Below, in pieces: positions 7,862-17,149 of a stretch of DNA of 64,000 nucleotides (the stretch's first letter is position 1; each line of letters starts with the position of its first letter). Both the position numbers and the translations under genes were made by a program. The stretch comes from Accumulibacter jenkinsii (lineage in GTDB: Bacteria > Pseudomonadota > Gammaproteobacteria > Burkholderiales > Rhodocyclaceae). The notes under the pieces are model-generated. The model worked only from the letters and a program-made list of their open reading frames with translations, ran no database searches and was not told the origin of the DNA. Location: contig JAZKUF010000004.1 of the NCBI GenBank assembly GCA_036625225.1, positions 1 through 64,000 of the forward strand, in the 5' to 3' direction.

Positions 7862-10800
7862 CTACTCCACCACGAACCGCAGCTTGCTGGCATCCTTGCC
7901 CTTGCAGCGGTCATTCAGGAAGGCCTCGAAGCGCTTGCGGAGGTCATCCGGCGTGGCCGGTGAGCCGCCTTGCAGCAGGGCCTTCTTGATATCGTCGCCG
8001 CTGACGCCGATCTTCTCCAGCCCTGACAGGGCTTCCTGCACGGCGCTGACAAAGTCCGGGGGCACGGGGTCGGCCAGCTTCCTGGACGCGACGAACTTCT
8101 TGATCAGATCTTGAGCGGATGGCTTAAGCAACTCAAGGTTGAGGTTGGCCTGAACAATTGGGTGGTCCAAGTCCAGGTTGTCGAGCAGCGTTTGCTGCCA
8201 GCCGTCGAGCAGACGGTCCAGTTCCGCATCCAGTTGCTTGAGCACATTGGCTGCCGGCAGAAAGTCGCCTTGTTCGTTGGCGGGGCGGAAGCTGCAATGC
8301 GGGCAATAGGGGCTGGCAGAAAGCTCCGACTCCACCAAGGACGCGCAACTCTTGAGCTTGTCGAGCTTGTCGTCGAAGGCGGTGAGCTGGCTGGTGGGCA
8401 TCAGCGAAATGCCGGCCAGGGCCCGCATTGCGACCAAACGCGTGTCTTTGCGCAAGGCAGACTTGGTCCTGTCTTCGGCCACCCCCAGGCGTGCCTTGCT
8501 GTGCTGGGCGATGTAGGCGTTGAGGTAGTCCTTCTTGAGCTGGGCCAGGGTCTGCCGGCTGTACGTGAGGTTTTGGGCGGCGTGCTGTGGGTTGCGGTCC
8601 AGCGCGAGCTTGTCCAGTATGTCCTCGCGTGCGCCTTGCGCCTGCTTGACCCACGCGTGGTTGCTGGACAGCACCATCTCGGCTTGCGACAGATAGGAGG
8701 CTGTGCTACCCAACTCCATAATCAGCTCCAGCAGCTTCTCTACGGATGCCAGAACTTCGAGGTTCTTTTTCTGTGCGTCGATGTCGTCGGAGCCGATGCG
8801 CAGGTTCTTCAGCTTGCCGACCGTGTTGTACGGCGTCAGGCCTTCGGTGAAGGTCTTCAGCGCTTCAAGGCGGGTGCGCCAGTCGCGGATTTCGTCGTCC
8901 GTGAGCAGCGGCTTGCCCCAGAAGGTGAGCTTGCCTTGCAGATCGGTGCCCGCCGTCAGAACACGGCCGACCAGCCTGGAGACGGCTTCGAGAAGCTGCC
9001 TGACGGGTTCCTCGGAGCCTTGCGCGGCCAGTTGCGCCAGGCCGGGCGAGAGGCTGAGCAGTTCGAACAAGGACCGCAGCACGGCGACGTTGATCTCCTT
9101 CGGCGCCTCGACATGCTTGAACTGCTTGATCTCTTCAAGGCCGCGCTCGGCCAGCAGAGTGATCTTGCCGGAGTCGATCTTGTCGCCAGTGATCGCCAGC
9201 ACGATATCGCCGGAGTAAACGAGGCCACCCAGCACTGCCACCAGCAGGTCAGGCTCCAGGCGAAATTTCACCGGGTGGAAGTACTCCACGTCCGTTTGTC
9301 CGTTCAGCAACTCGCTGCGGTTCAGCACCTGGCCATGCCCCTTGGCTTTCAGACGGCTCAGCACTTCCTGCGCATAGCGTGAGCGCCCCGGATCGATGCG
9401 ATCGCCATCCAGCATCTCCAGCGCGTCGAGCACGGCATTGGCATCCTTGGTGCGGGGGCCGCCGGCCAGGGCTTTCAAGGCATTGCCCACCAGCTGCTTG
9501 CGGTTGAACTCGGTCACCAGCACGGAGAATGTCGGGTACTCCGGCGAGACCTCGGCAAACTGCTGGCTGAGCGCCAGGCCGGAGACGACGTTGACGATGT
9601 CGCGGAAGTTGGCACGCTCGTCAGACCCCAGGCGCAGCTTGTCGCGGATGGAGACGCCTTTGGCCCAGGCCTGCAGGGTTTTGGACTTGCCCTGATAGGT
9701 GACCTCGAAAGCGGTCATCTGCTTTTCCTGCAGCCACCTGCTCATGTCGCGTAGCGCGTCTTTGGCTTTGTCCAGGTAGACGGCCTTTGCGCCGCTACTG
9801 GCGGTGGAAGCAAGATCCTGCGCCGCCGCGTAGAAAGCCAGGTGGCGCTTGATGGCTTCGTCTAGGCCCTTCAGCCGGAAGAACACCTCGTCCGGCCTGC
9901 TTTCGTCACGGAAGCGTGGCGGTTCGAAGGGCTGGATGAAGTAGACGTAGAAATCGCGCTCGGGCTGGGCGGTGGGCCGATCGTTCGGCGCGCCGAAGAA
10001 CAGGTAGCCATTGCGCTCGACGCGTCGGTCCTGCCACTCGATCGGGTACTGCCAGATCTGGTGGCCGGTGACGTAGGTGCTCTCGTCGGAACGTTCCATC
10101 AGCTGCTTGATGGCGCCGTAGTAGGCGCGGTCCAGCACGTCATCGGACAGGACATCTGCACGCTTTTCGATTTGCGTGTCGTAGTCGATGTCTTTCTTCA
10201 GGTCGAGGTAGTACTGCTCGGTGTCAGGGGCCTTGGAGATGAACTGGCCGTTGACCGTCTTGACGATCTCCCGCAGCGTGGTCTGCACAGCGGTGAGCAG
10301 ATCATCGGCCGGGTCGCCGCCCAGGTCTTCAATGCCGGGCTGGTACAGGCACAGCGTGTCCCGCAACTCGGCAGCGGTTGGCCCGACCGGAACGTAGATA
10401 TCGCCGCCCGTGGTGAGCCGATGTACCGACAGGCCGGCGATCACGCGCTGCGCCATGGCCTTGTACGGCGGACGGGTGAATCCTTTCAGCACGCGTTCGG
10501 CCAGGACCTCGGACACTTTCAGGACCGGGCCGATGCTGGGGTCGGAGCGCAGCACGGAATTCGCGGCCACGGTCTCCCAGAACTTGTCGTAGCCGATCAG
10601 TCCTGGGCGATCGTTGGGCACCTCGTCGTTCAGGACGGCCTGGATCTGGTCACGCAGGGTGACCAAGGCGCCGCGCTTCTCGGTGAAGATCAATCGCTCG
10701 AAGGTGCCGATGTACTCCGGGTGAACGGGAAACAGTCGCACATACTCGTCCATCCGCTCGTTCATCGAGCTGTAGAACCTGGCGAACTTGGTGAGGTAGG

Positions 10801-11610
10801 TCCGGATCTTGTTCTGCTGGTCAGCAGTCTTCTTCAGCAGGCGCTCGGCGACCACGAAACTGACATCCTGCCGAGCGAGCAGTACCTGCGTGAAGCGGTC
10901 TTTCACGCGGCGCAGGCTGTCGGCGACGTGCTGGAAACGGTTGCTGTCAAAGATGGCTTCCTGCACGCCGGCCACGAAGCGAAAGCGCAGGTGCTTGGTG
11001 ACTTCACCGATCTCGCGCAGGAAAGACAGGTCCAGCACCAGATCGTGATCCTTGCGCGAGCGCAGGTAATCGAGAAACTCGACGACCACCACCGCACGCC
11101 GTGGTCGGGGTGAACCTCGGTGAACGCGGCCATCATCTCCTCGAACGCCGCCTTGTTGTTGACCACCTTGTCCGCTGCCGGAAACGAGTAGCTGACACCG
11201 TTTCTTTCCAGGAAGGCCTCAAGCTCCTGAGTGATGAGGTTCCTCAGCGACATCTGGCTGGAAATCTCGATGCGATGCACTTTGAACTTGCCGGCGATCT
11301 TTCCCGCCGCCTCCGCCACCTTGGGGTGGCGGATCATCGACTGGTAGACCGCGTCCTCGGCAACCAGGGAGAGCACCGACATCAGGTGCGACTTGCCGGT
11401 GCCGTAGTTGCCGACCACCAGTACGCCCATGTGGTCGACGGACTCGTCGAAGGAGATCTGCGGGATCATCTGCCTGGCGATCCGCTCGGCCATGTCATCC
11501 GACATGACGTAGGTCGTGACGAGCTTCCTGGCCTCGTCCGGCCGATTGGCGTCGAGCAGCTGGATGACCGATTCGATCGGTTCGAATTGAATGAGGTCGC
11601 CGTAGCGCAT
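7862..11610 (-). pseudogene. brxC: BrxC/PglY-like giant ATPase (DUF6079 type), single-base frameshift
   Basis: From MRYGDLIQFEPIESVIQLLD the frame carries a P-loop, VVGNYGTGKSHLMSVLS (Walker A), near residue 65, and continues to HPDHGV at about 11100. There it loses register; homology resumes in the next frame at VVVEFLDYLRSRKDHDLVLD (the usual Walker B-like hydrophobic segment) and runs uninterrupted to 7862 for over 1070 residues. One base appears missing near 11095 in a run of GTG-type repeats. Total length would be about 1249 residues, right for BrxC/PglY ATPases of BREX systems. The C-terminal half includes a zinc-binding-like CPHCSFRP. It starts 15 bases after brxF and ends two bases before the next ATG. 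Either a real knockout or an assembly error. Confidence 0.8.
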
Positions 11611-11625
11611 GTCTTCTTCTTTTCC

Positions 11626-12174
11626 CTATTTCTGAATTTCGAAGGGGACCAGGCCAGAAAGGCTGTAGTCCTGATGTTCTGGGTGCCCCATGTCAGCGTA
11701 AGTCAGCCGGCCCGTTCTCGTGTCGCCCTGCAGCTCGCCTGGCCAAACGGCCACGACGCGTGTTGCGTGTGCGTGACGCTTCAGTAGATCGAGTGGATCG
11801 AGATGGAGTGATCGGTCGAACAGGAGCTCGATGTTGTCCAGCAGCAGCAAATCGCCAGTGGCATGCTGTTCAGCCAGCTCACGCAAGATGATAGCGGTCT
11901 GCAGGTGGCGCTGTCGTTGCCCGATTGCCGCCAGGCGATGACCTAGTTCCACCCCGACGTTCAGAGGCGCGAGACCTCTCCTTTTTGCCAGCGCATGCAG
12001 CAGCACAGTCTTGCCCGACTGGGGCGGCCCGATGAGCAGGACGAGCTTGCTTTGCAGTGCCCTCAGGTCATCGACCAGGTGCTCCAGCTTTTCGATCACC
12101 GGCGCCGCCCTCCGGATGAGAGCAGGAGATGGAGCTGCATGCCTGGCGCGGGATGACGGATGCTCATCGCTCAC
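11626..12174 (-). CDS. brxF: BREX type 3 P-loop protein BrxF
   Basis: A 182-aa ATPase starting at GTG 12174, whose GTGA overlaps the stop of the preceding DprA-like frame. The Walker A motif is LVLLIGPPQSGKTVLLHAL. NVGVELGHRLAAIGQRQRHL follows, then a Walker B-like stretch, DLLLLDNIELLFDRSLHLDP, and the end motif TRVVAVWPGELQGD...RLTYADMGHPEHQDY. Motif order and size match the BrxF family as I recall it. BrxF is a hallmark of BREX type 3, where it precedes brxC, as here. It appears intact although its neighbours are damaged. Confidence 0.85.
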   Translation of the reverse strand: MSDEHPSSRARHAAPSPALIRRAAPVIEKLEHLVDDLRALQSKLVLLIGPPQSGKTVLLHALAKRRGLAPLNVGVELGHRLAAIGQRQRHLQTAIILRELAEQHATGDLLLLDNIELLFDRSLHLDPLDLLKRHAHATRVVAVWPGELQGDTRTGRLTYADMGHPEHQDYSLSGLVPFEIQK

Positions 12175-12425
12175 TCGAAGAGGCTGGGCAGCTTGACGAT
12201 GTAGCCCGCCGGCCTCTTGCGCTGCTCGATCAGCCCTTCGTCGAGATCCGAGCTGACGACCAGCGAGGCATCCGCCAGCGCATAGATCAGCTTGTTGCGC
12301 TGCATGGCATTGCCGACGTTGAACCCGGTACTCGGGTCGTAAGGCGAAACCAGCACCAGGCGACCCTCGGCGAGATTCACGCACGCCCCCGGCAGCTCGT
12401 CGGCAAACCTGCTGTCATGATACCT
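12171..12425 (-). pseudogene. DprA-like (Rossmann-fold DNA-processing) protein, truncated remnant
   Basis: The frame contains ELPGACVNLAEGRLVLVSPY and continues with DPSTGFNVGNAMQRNKLIYALADASLVVSSDLD, the characteristic nucleic-acid-binding loop region of DprA/Smf-type proteins. Both flanks are missing: the N-terminal part is absent, and the usual GGTWxG segment after SSD has been deleted, the frame passing directly to a C-terminal tail (KRPAGYIVKLPSLFE). The end overlaps the brxF start, so it was the gene upstream of brxF in the same operon. Probably non-functional. Confidence 0.68.
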
Positions 12426-13025
12426 GCCTTGCCGCACGAGCACTTGCTGCCCTGCCTGGCGATGGGCGCGGGGGCTTCGAGGCAGAGCAGCGCGATCGTC
12501 TTGTCGACCCGCCCCCTGCTCAGATTGACGCGGCTGAGCAATTCGGGAAGCGAGAGGCCGTTTTCTTTTTTCAAATGATGCCGTGCCCTTGCAGGGTGGC
12601 GAGCTGCTCGGCCAAGCAGGCCAGGCGCTCTGCCTGGCTGGGCAGGCGGGTGGTCTGCAGCGACAGCGAACTCCGATTGAGGTCGCCGCGAGCAAGCTTT
12701 GCTTCTACTTTTGTCCACTCCGCCCGGTTATCCGAGTTGATCGTGGCGGCACGAACCCCCATCCGTTCTGCGGCGGCGAGCTGATTTCGCATCAGGGCGA
12801 GCAGGGTGAGATCAACAGGGCGGGGCCGCGGCCCGCTTCACGCAGCAGCTGGGGGGCAATGAAGGAGACGAAGATCTTGCCCCAGCCGGTCTTCTGGACA
12901 ACGAGCAGGCGGCCGCGACCTTCGACGAGATGACGAATGGCGTCCTCCCAGCCTTCCCGGCAACAGGCGCCGGCGCGCCCGCCGATCCGGAGCAGATCCA
13001 GTGCGCGCCTGGCGTTGTAGTTCAT
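12415..13025 (-). pseudogene. RecQ-like ATP-dependent helicase, multiply broken remnant
   Basis: An N-terminal fragment from 13025 contains WEDAIRHLVEGRGRLLVVQK and TGWGKIFVSFIAPQLL (helicase motif I region) and reaches LLISPCSP, then the frame is lost near 12800. In the next frame ALMRNQLAAAERMGVRAATINSDNR continues RecQ motif Ia/Ib. A jump then leads to RLPSQAERLACLAEQLATLQGHGII, which belongs far downstream in the protein, and another jump to NGLSLPELLSRVNLSRGRVD near the C-terminus. At least one frameshift (a missing C near 12800) and two internal deletions are implied. It sits directly upstream of the DprA-like remnant and brxF. Confidence 0.65.
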
Positions 13026-13052
13026 GGCTCCCTGCGGCTCGTCCGAAAAGCG

Positions 13053-15218
13053 CTAGCTCAGATCGAAACGGTCAGCGTTCATGACCTTCGTCCATGCAGC
13101 AACGAAGTCCTGCAGGAACTTTTCCTGGCCGTCATCCTGCGCATAGACTTCGGCGTAGGCGCGAAGGATCGCGTTCGAGCCGAGGACGAGATCCACCCGG
13201 GTCGCCGTCCACCTGAGTGCACCGGTCTTGCGCTCCCGGATTTCATACAGGTTCCTGCCGGCTGGCTGCCAGGTGTAGGCCATGTCCGTCAGGTTGACGA
13301 AGAAGTCATTGCTCAGCACCCCAACGCGATCGGTCAGGACACCGTGCCTGGTGCCCCCGTGATTGGTACCCAGGACGCGCATGCCGCCGACCAGCACGAC
13401 CATCTCGGGAGCGGTCAGGCCCATCAGCTGCGTACGGTCGAGCATCAACTCTTCCGCACTGACGACATAATCCTTCTTGAGCCAGTTGCGGTAACCGTCA
13501 TGTATCGGTTCCAGCACCGCGAACGACCCGGCATCAGTCATCTCCGGGCTGGCATCACCACGACCCGGCACGAAGGGTACAGTGAGGTCGAATCCGGCAG
13601 CCCTGGCAGCCTGTTCGACACCGACGTTACCGGCCAGAACAATGACATCGGCCAGGCTGGCGCCGGTCTCGGCGGCAATCGCTGTCAGCACGCGCAGGAC
13701 CTTGGCCAGGCGAACCGGTTCGTTGCCTTCCCAGTCATTCTGCGGCGCCAGGCGGATGCGGGCGCCGTTGGCACCGCCGCGCAGATCGGAAGCACGGAAG
13801 GTGCGGGCGCTATCCCAGGCCGTGCACACCATTTCGCCAAGGGTGAGGCCGCTGGCGGCAATCTTCGCCTTCACAGCCGCGACGTCAGGATCCTTGCGGC
13901 CGGCAGGTACCGGATCCTGCCAGATCAGATCTTCCTTGGGAACATCCGGGCCGAGGTAACGTGCCTTCGGCCCCATGTCACGGTGGGTCAGCTTGAACCA
14001 GGCGCGGGCAAACACTTCCGAGAAATAGTCGGGATTCTGGTAAAAGCGCTCGGAAATCTTGCGGTACTGCGGATCCATCTTCATGGCCATGTCGGCATCG
14101 GTCATGATCGGGTTGTAGCGGATCGAGGGGTCCTCGACATCGACCGGCCGGTCTGCTTCCCTGATGTTGATGGGCTCCCACTGCCAGGCGCCGGCCGGGC
14201 TCTTCTTCAATTCCCAGTCGTGTTTGAGCAGCAGGTAGAAGTAGCCGTTGTCCCACCGGGTGGGGTGGGTAGTCCAGGCGCCTTCGAGCCCGCTGGTCAC
14301 GGTATTGCGACCGATGGCGCGCGTGCTGTGGTTGATCCAGCCCAGGCCCTGCTCTTCGACCTCCGCGCCTTCCGGAGCGGGTCCGAGCAGGCTGGCATCG
14401 CCATTGCCGTGGCACTTGCCGACGGTGTGGCCGCCAGCCGTCAGGGCGACGGTTTCTTCGTCGTTCATCGCCATGCGGGCAAAGGTCAGGCGAACATCCT
14501 GCGCCGTCCGCAGCGGGTCCGGCTTGCCGTTCACGCCTTCGGGGTTCACATAAATCAGGCCCATCTGCACCGCGGCCAGCGGGTTCTCCAGCGTCTCGCG
14601 GTTTTCACCGTCGTAGCGGCTGGCGCCCAGCCATTCCTTCTCGGACCCCCAGTAGACGTCCTTTTCGGGATGCCAGATGTCCTCGCGGCCAAAACCGAAA
14701 CCGAAGATCTTGAGGCCCATCGACTCGTAGGCCATGTTGCCGGCAAGAATGATCAGGTCGGCCCAGCTGAGCCTGCTGCCGTACTTCTTCTTGATCGGCC
14801 ACAGCAGGCGACGCGCCTTGTCGAGGTTCGCGTTGTCCGGCCAGGAGTTGATCGGAGCGAAGCGCTGATTGCCGGTGCCACCACCCCCGCGACCGTCAGC
14901 GGTACGGTAGGTACCGGCCGCATGCCATGCCATGCGGATCATCAGACCGCCGTAGTGGCCCCAGTCCGCCGGCCACCAGTCCTGGCTCTCGGTCATCAGG
15001 GCCTTGAGGTCTTTCTTGAGCGCCTCGACGTCAAGCTTCTGGACCTCGTCCCGATAGCTGAAGCCCTCTCCCATCGGGTTGGTCTTGGTATCGTGCTGGT
15101 GCAGGATGTCCAGGTTCAGCGCCCTGGGCCACCACTCACTGCTCGACATGCTGGCCGACGTGGCGCCGCCGTGCATCACCGGGCATTTGCCGACATTGTT
15201 CAAATTCTTGGGATCCAT
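13053..15218 (-). CDS. katG: catalase-peroxidase KatG
   Basis: A 721-aa bifunctional haem enzyme that removes hydrogen peroxide. The distal-side segment MIRMAWHAAGTYR carries the Arg, Trp and His of the active site; the proximal haem His is in TAGGHTVGKCHGNGD; and Tyr in LIYVNPEGVNG with Met in VVLVGGMRVLG complete the Met-Tyr-Trp adduct. The C-terminal duplicated peroxidase domain is present (VCTAWDSARTFRASDLRGGANGARI). I chose ATG 15218 (MDPKNLNNVGKCPVMHGG), preceded by GGAGAG; the longer frame upstream lacks homology. Cytoplasmic. Transcribed divergently from the DsrE-like gene. Confidence 0.97.
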   Translation of the reverse strand: MDPKNLNNVGKCPVMHGGATSASMSSSEWWPRALNLDILHQHDTKTNPMGEGFSYRDEVQKLDVEALKKDLKALMTESQDWWPADWGHYGGLMIRMAWHAAGTYRTADGRGGGGTGNQRFAPINSWPDNANLDKARRLLWPIKKKYGSRLSWADLIILAGNMAYESMGLKIFGFGFGREDIWHPEKDVYWGSEKEWLGASRYDGENRETLENPLAAVQMGLIYVNPEGVNGKPDPLRTAQDVRLTFARMAMNDEETVALTAGGHTVGKCHGNGDASLLGPAPEGAEVEEQGLGWINHSTRAIGRNTVTSGLEGAWTTHPTRWDNGYFYLLLKHDWELKKSPAGAWQWEPINIREADRPVDVEDPSIRYNPIMTDADMAMKMDPQYRKISERFYQNPDYFSEVFARAWFKLTHRDMGPKARYLGPDVPKEDLIWQDPVPAGRKDPDVAAVKAKIAASGLTLGEMVCTAWDSARTFRASDLRGGANGARIRLAPQNDWEGNEPVRLAKVLRVLTAIAAETGASLADVIVLAGNVGVEQAARAAGFDLTVPFVPGRGDASPEMTDAGSFAVLEPIHDGYRNWLKKDYVVSAEELMLDRTQLMGLTAPEMVVLVGGMRVLGTNHGGTRHGVLTDRVGVLSNDFFVNLTDMAYTWQPAGRNLYEIRERKTGALRWTATRVDLVLGSNAILRAYAEVYAQDDGQEKFLQDFVAAWTKVMNADRFDLS

Positions 15219-15522
15219 ATTTCTCTCCGTTCCTGACACAGTGGACTGAGGTCTGCGAAGCTGACGACCCGTCAGCAAACGCCGCTCGTGTGGCAATGCT
15301 GCAAAATCAAAAGTGCATACTCCTTTCGCGCTCAAAACCTGAAGTATATAGAGGGGGCCCGGCGCGGCTCGGGCGCTATCGTTTATCCTGATCATTTTCC
15401 CACTACGCCAGCGGTACACACCATTGCAGGCCGATCTTTGCTGTGCTTTAGCATAAGGAGATGCTAATATTTCTTCGTTTGTCACGTCAATGCATCACTT
15501 CAGTCAAGGAGCCCCACACCTC
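15219..15522. promoter_or_regulatory. divergent intergenic region katG / DsrE-like gene with a palindromic operator candidate
   Basis: About 300 bases without a gene. A TAATAT-like -10 element sits at 15464-15469 within a palindrome with 7-base arms, TTAGCAT (15448-15454) and ATGCTAA (15461-15467), six bases apart and shortly upstream of the DsrE-like gene. An operator for a dimeric repressor is plausible. No regulator gene is adjacent, and I cannot name one. The katG side has only weak promoter-like hexamers. Confidence 0.4.
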
Positions 15523-15939
15523 ATGAAAAAGACCTTAATTGCTCTGGCTTGCACCTTCGGCGCTGCCGCTGCCCATGCCGAGGGTCAGCCGGTGACCGTC
15601 ATTCTCAACTCAGCCAGCCCCATGACCCAGGGCATCGCGCTGGTCCTGAGCAACCAGATGCAGGCCCAGGGCGCACAGGTGCAGATTCTGCTCTGCGACA
15701 AGGCCGGGGATCTGGCGCTCCGGGGTGCCGGTGGCGAGAAATTGAAGCCGCAGGACGTGACCCCGGCGCAGTTGCTCGACGCGGCCATCCAGAAGGGCGC
15801 CAAAGCCTCGGTCTGCGCCCTTTACCCGGCCAATTCCGGCAACACCGCCGAGCGTCTCAAGGACGGAATCGTCGCTGCCAAGCCTGATGTCATGGGCCGC
15901 AGCATACTCGAAGCCGAACGCAAGGTTCTCGTTTTCTAG
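15523..15939 (+). CDS. periplasmic DsrE/DsrF-like protein
   Basis: A 138-aa protein. MKKTLIALACTFGAAAAHAEG is a clear signal peptide ending at AHA, so the mature protein is periplasmic. The fold signature of the DsrE/F family follows: VTVILNSASPMTQGIALVLSN, VQILLCDKAGDLAL, GAKASVCALYPAN. The Cys residues in LLCDKAG and SVCALYP are candidates for sulfur or metal handling. ATG 15523 is preferred over 15490 because it begins the signal peptide and has AAGGAG upstream. It is followed after 15 bases by a periplasmic rhodanese, suggesting a joint sulfur-relay role outside the cytoplasm (inference). Confidence 0.8.
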   Translation: MKKTLIALACTFGAAAAHAEGQPVTVILNSASPMTQGIALVLSNQMQAQGAQVQILLCDKAGDLALRGAGGEKLKPQDVTPAQLLDAAIQKGAKASVCALYPANSGNTAERLKDGIVAAKPDVMGRSILEAERKVLVF

Positions 15940-15954
15940 CTCAGGGAGAATGAC

Positions 15955-16539
15955 ATGTCGATCAAGACCCTGAGCCGGATCCTGCTGTTAGCTGCCTGCG
16001 CGACACCGCTGCAGGCCGCAGACACGCCGCAGGATCCGGCACGTCAGACCGCCTGGGGGCTCTATGTGGATTCGCGCGAGGCCTACCAGATGAAGAGCGG
16101 GGAAGGTGGCCAGGAGGTGCTGCTGGTGGACGTCCGCGACCCGATCGAGATCATGTTTACCGGCTTCGCCGATACAGTAGACATCAATATTCCCTTCATG
16201 ACGAGCAACCGCCAGAAGTGGAACGAGCAGAAAAACGTCTTCGCAATGGAGGTCAACGCCGACTTCGAACCGGCGCTCGCCCGGGCGCTGGCGGCGCGCA
16301 AGCTGAGCAAGGATCATGCGATCCTCCTGATGTGTCGCTCCGGCGGCGAGCGCGGCGCCCCGAGTGCGAGAATGCTCGAGGGCAAGGGCTACAAGCGGGT
16401 CTATGTCGTGGTCGACGGTTTCGAGGGCGATACGGTCAAGGAGGGCGAGCGGAAGAACTGGCGCCTCGTCAATGGCTGGAAAAACTCGGGCCTGCCCTGG
16501 AGCTACACGCTCAACAAGGCCAAGTTCCAGAGCCCATAA
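15955..16539 (+). CDS. periplasmic rhodanese-like protein
   Basis: A 194-aa protein with an N-terminal signal sequence (MSIKTLSRILLLAACATPLQAAD). The single rhodanese domain has VLLVDVRDPIEIMFTGFADT near residue 55 and the catalytic loop LLMCRSGGERGAPSARML, with the active Cys in CRSGG. Rhodanese domains move sulfane sulfur through this Cys. A C-terminal extension (GWKNSGLPWSYTLNKAKF) follows. Cotranscribed with the DsrE-like gene upstream (15-base gap). The physiological sulfur donor cannot be told from the sequence. Confidence 0.88.
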   Translation: MSIKTLSRILLLAACATPLQAADTPQDPARQTAWGLYVDSREAYQMKSGEGGQEVLLVDVRDPIEIMFTGFADTVDINIPFMTSNRQKWNEQKNVFAMEVNADFEPALARALAARKLSKDHAILLMCRSGGERGAPSARMLEGKGYKRVYVVVDGFEGDTVKEGERKNWRLVNGWKNSGLPWSYTLNKAKFQSP

Positions 16540-16622
16540 GGCCAGCTTCTTCCTCTCCATCGCTCGCCGGCGGCGTCCCTTTATCGTGCTGCCGGCGCCA
16601 GCGCCCATCCTCGGGAGCCGCA

Positions 16623-17126
16623 ATGAACATCCTCGTCACCCCCGTCACCGTCGCCGACATCGAGCCCGTGATCGCGCTCGCCCGCCGGGTCTGGCAGCAG
16701 ACCTACCCCGGCATCATCAGCCAGCAGCAGATCGAGTTCATGCTCGAACAGCGCTATCAACCGCAGCGCCTGCGTGACGAGCTGACCCTGCCGGGAGTAT
16801 GGTGGGATCTGGCGACGGTCGATGGCCAGCTGGCCGGTTTCTCCTCGTGCCTGCTGACCGCCGCAGGTACCGAGATGAAGCTCGACAAGGCCTACGTCGA
16901 CCCGGCGCAACAGCGCCTGGGAATCGGCGCCCGGCTGATCGAACAGGTCGCCTCGCGCGCCCGGGAAGCGGGCTGCACGACACTGATCCTCGCGGTCAAC
17001 AAACGCAACGAGCGCGCCATCGCCGCTTATCACAAGCATGGTTTTGCCGTCCGTGAAGCGGTCTGCGTCGAGATTGGCAACGGCTTCGTCATGGACGACT
17101 TTATAATGGCCCGCCCCCTCCTCTAG
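16623..17126 (+). CDS. GNAT family N-acetyltransferase
   Basis: A 167-aa protein starting MNILVTPVTVADIEPVIALA. The acetyl-CoA-binding motif A is LDKAYVDPAQQRLGIGARLIEQV (the QxxGxG/A pattern as QRLGIG), followed by LILAVNKRNERAIAAYHKHGF, the standard motif B. The substrate cannot be predicted. ATG 16623 was chosen because upstream residues overlap the rhodanese region and lack homology. It lies 23 bases before dapF and may be cotranscribed with it. Confidence 0.88.
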   Translation: MNILVTPVTVADIEPVIALARRVWQQTYPGIISQQQIEFMLEQRYQPQRLRDELTLPGVWWDLATVDGQLAGFSSCLLTAAGTEMKLDKAYVDPAQQRLGIGARLIEQVASRAREAGCTTLILAVNKRNERAIAAYHKHGFAVREAVCVEIGNGFVMDDFIMARPLL

Positions 17127-17149
17127 CGGCTGCACGTTCCTGAACGACG

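Noticed and set aside
8111..9382. Long plus-strand frame opposite the BREX ATPase
   Set aside because: It is a G+C-driven shadow: no recognisable motifs, while the minus-strand frame has clear homology.
15219..15485. Extended KatG N-terminus
   Set aside because: The additional residues lack KatG resemblance, and the ATG at 15218 has its own GGAGAG ribosome site.
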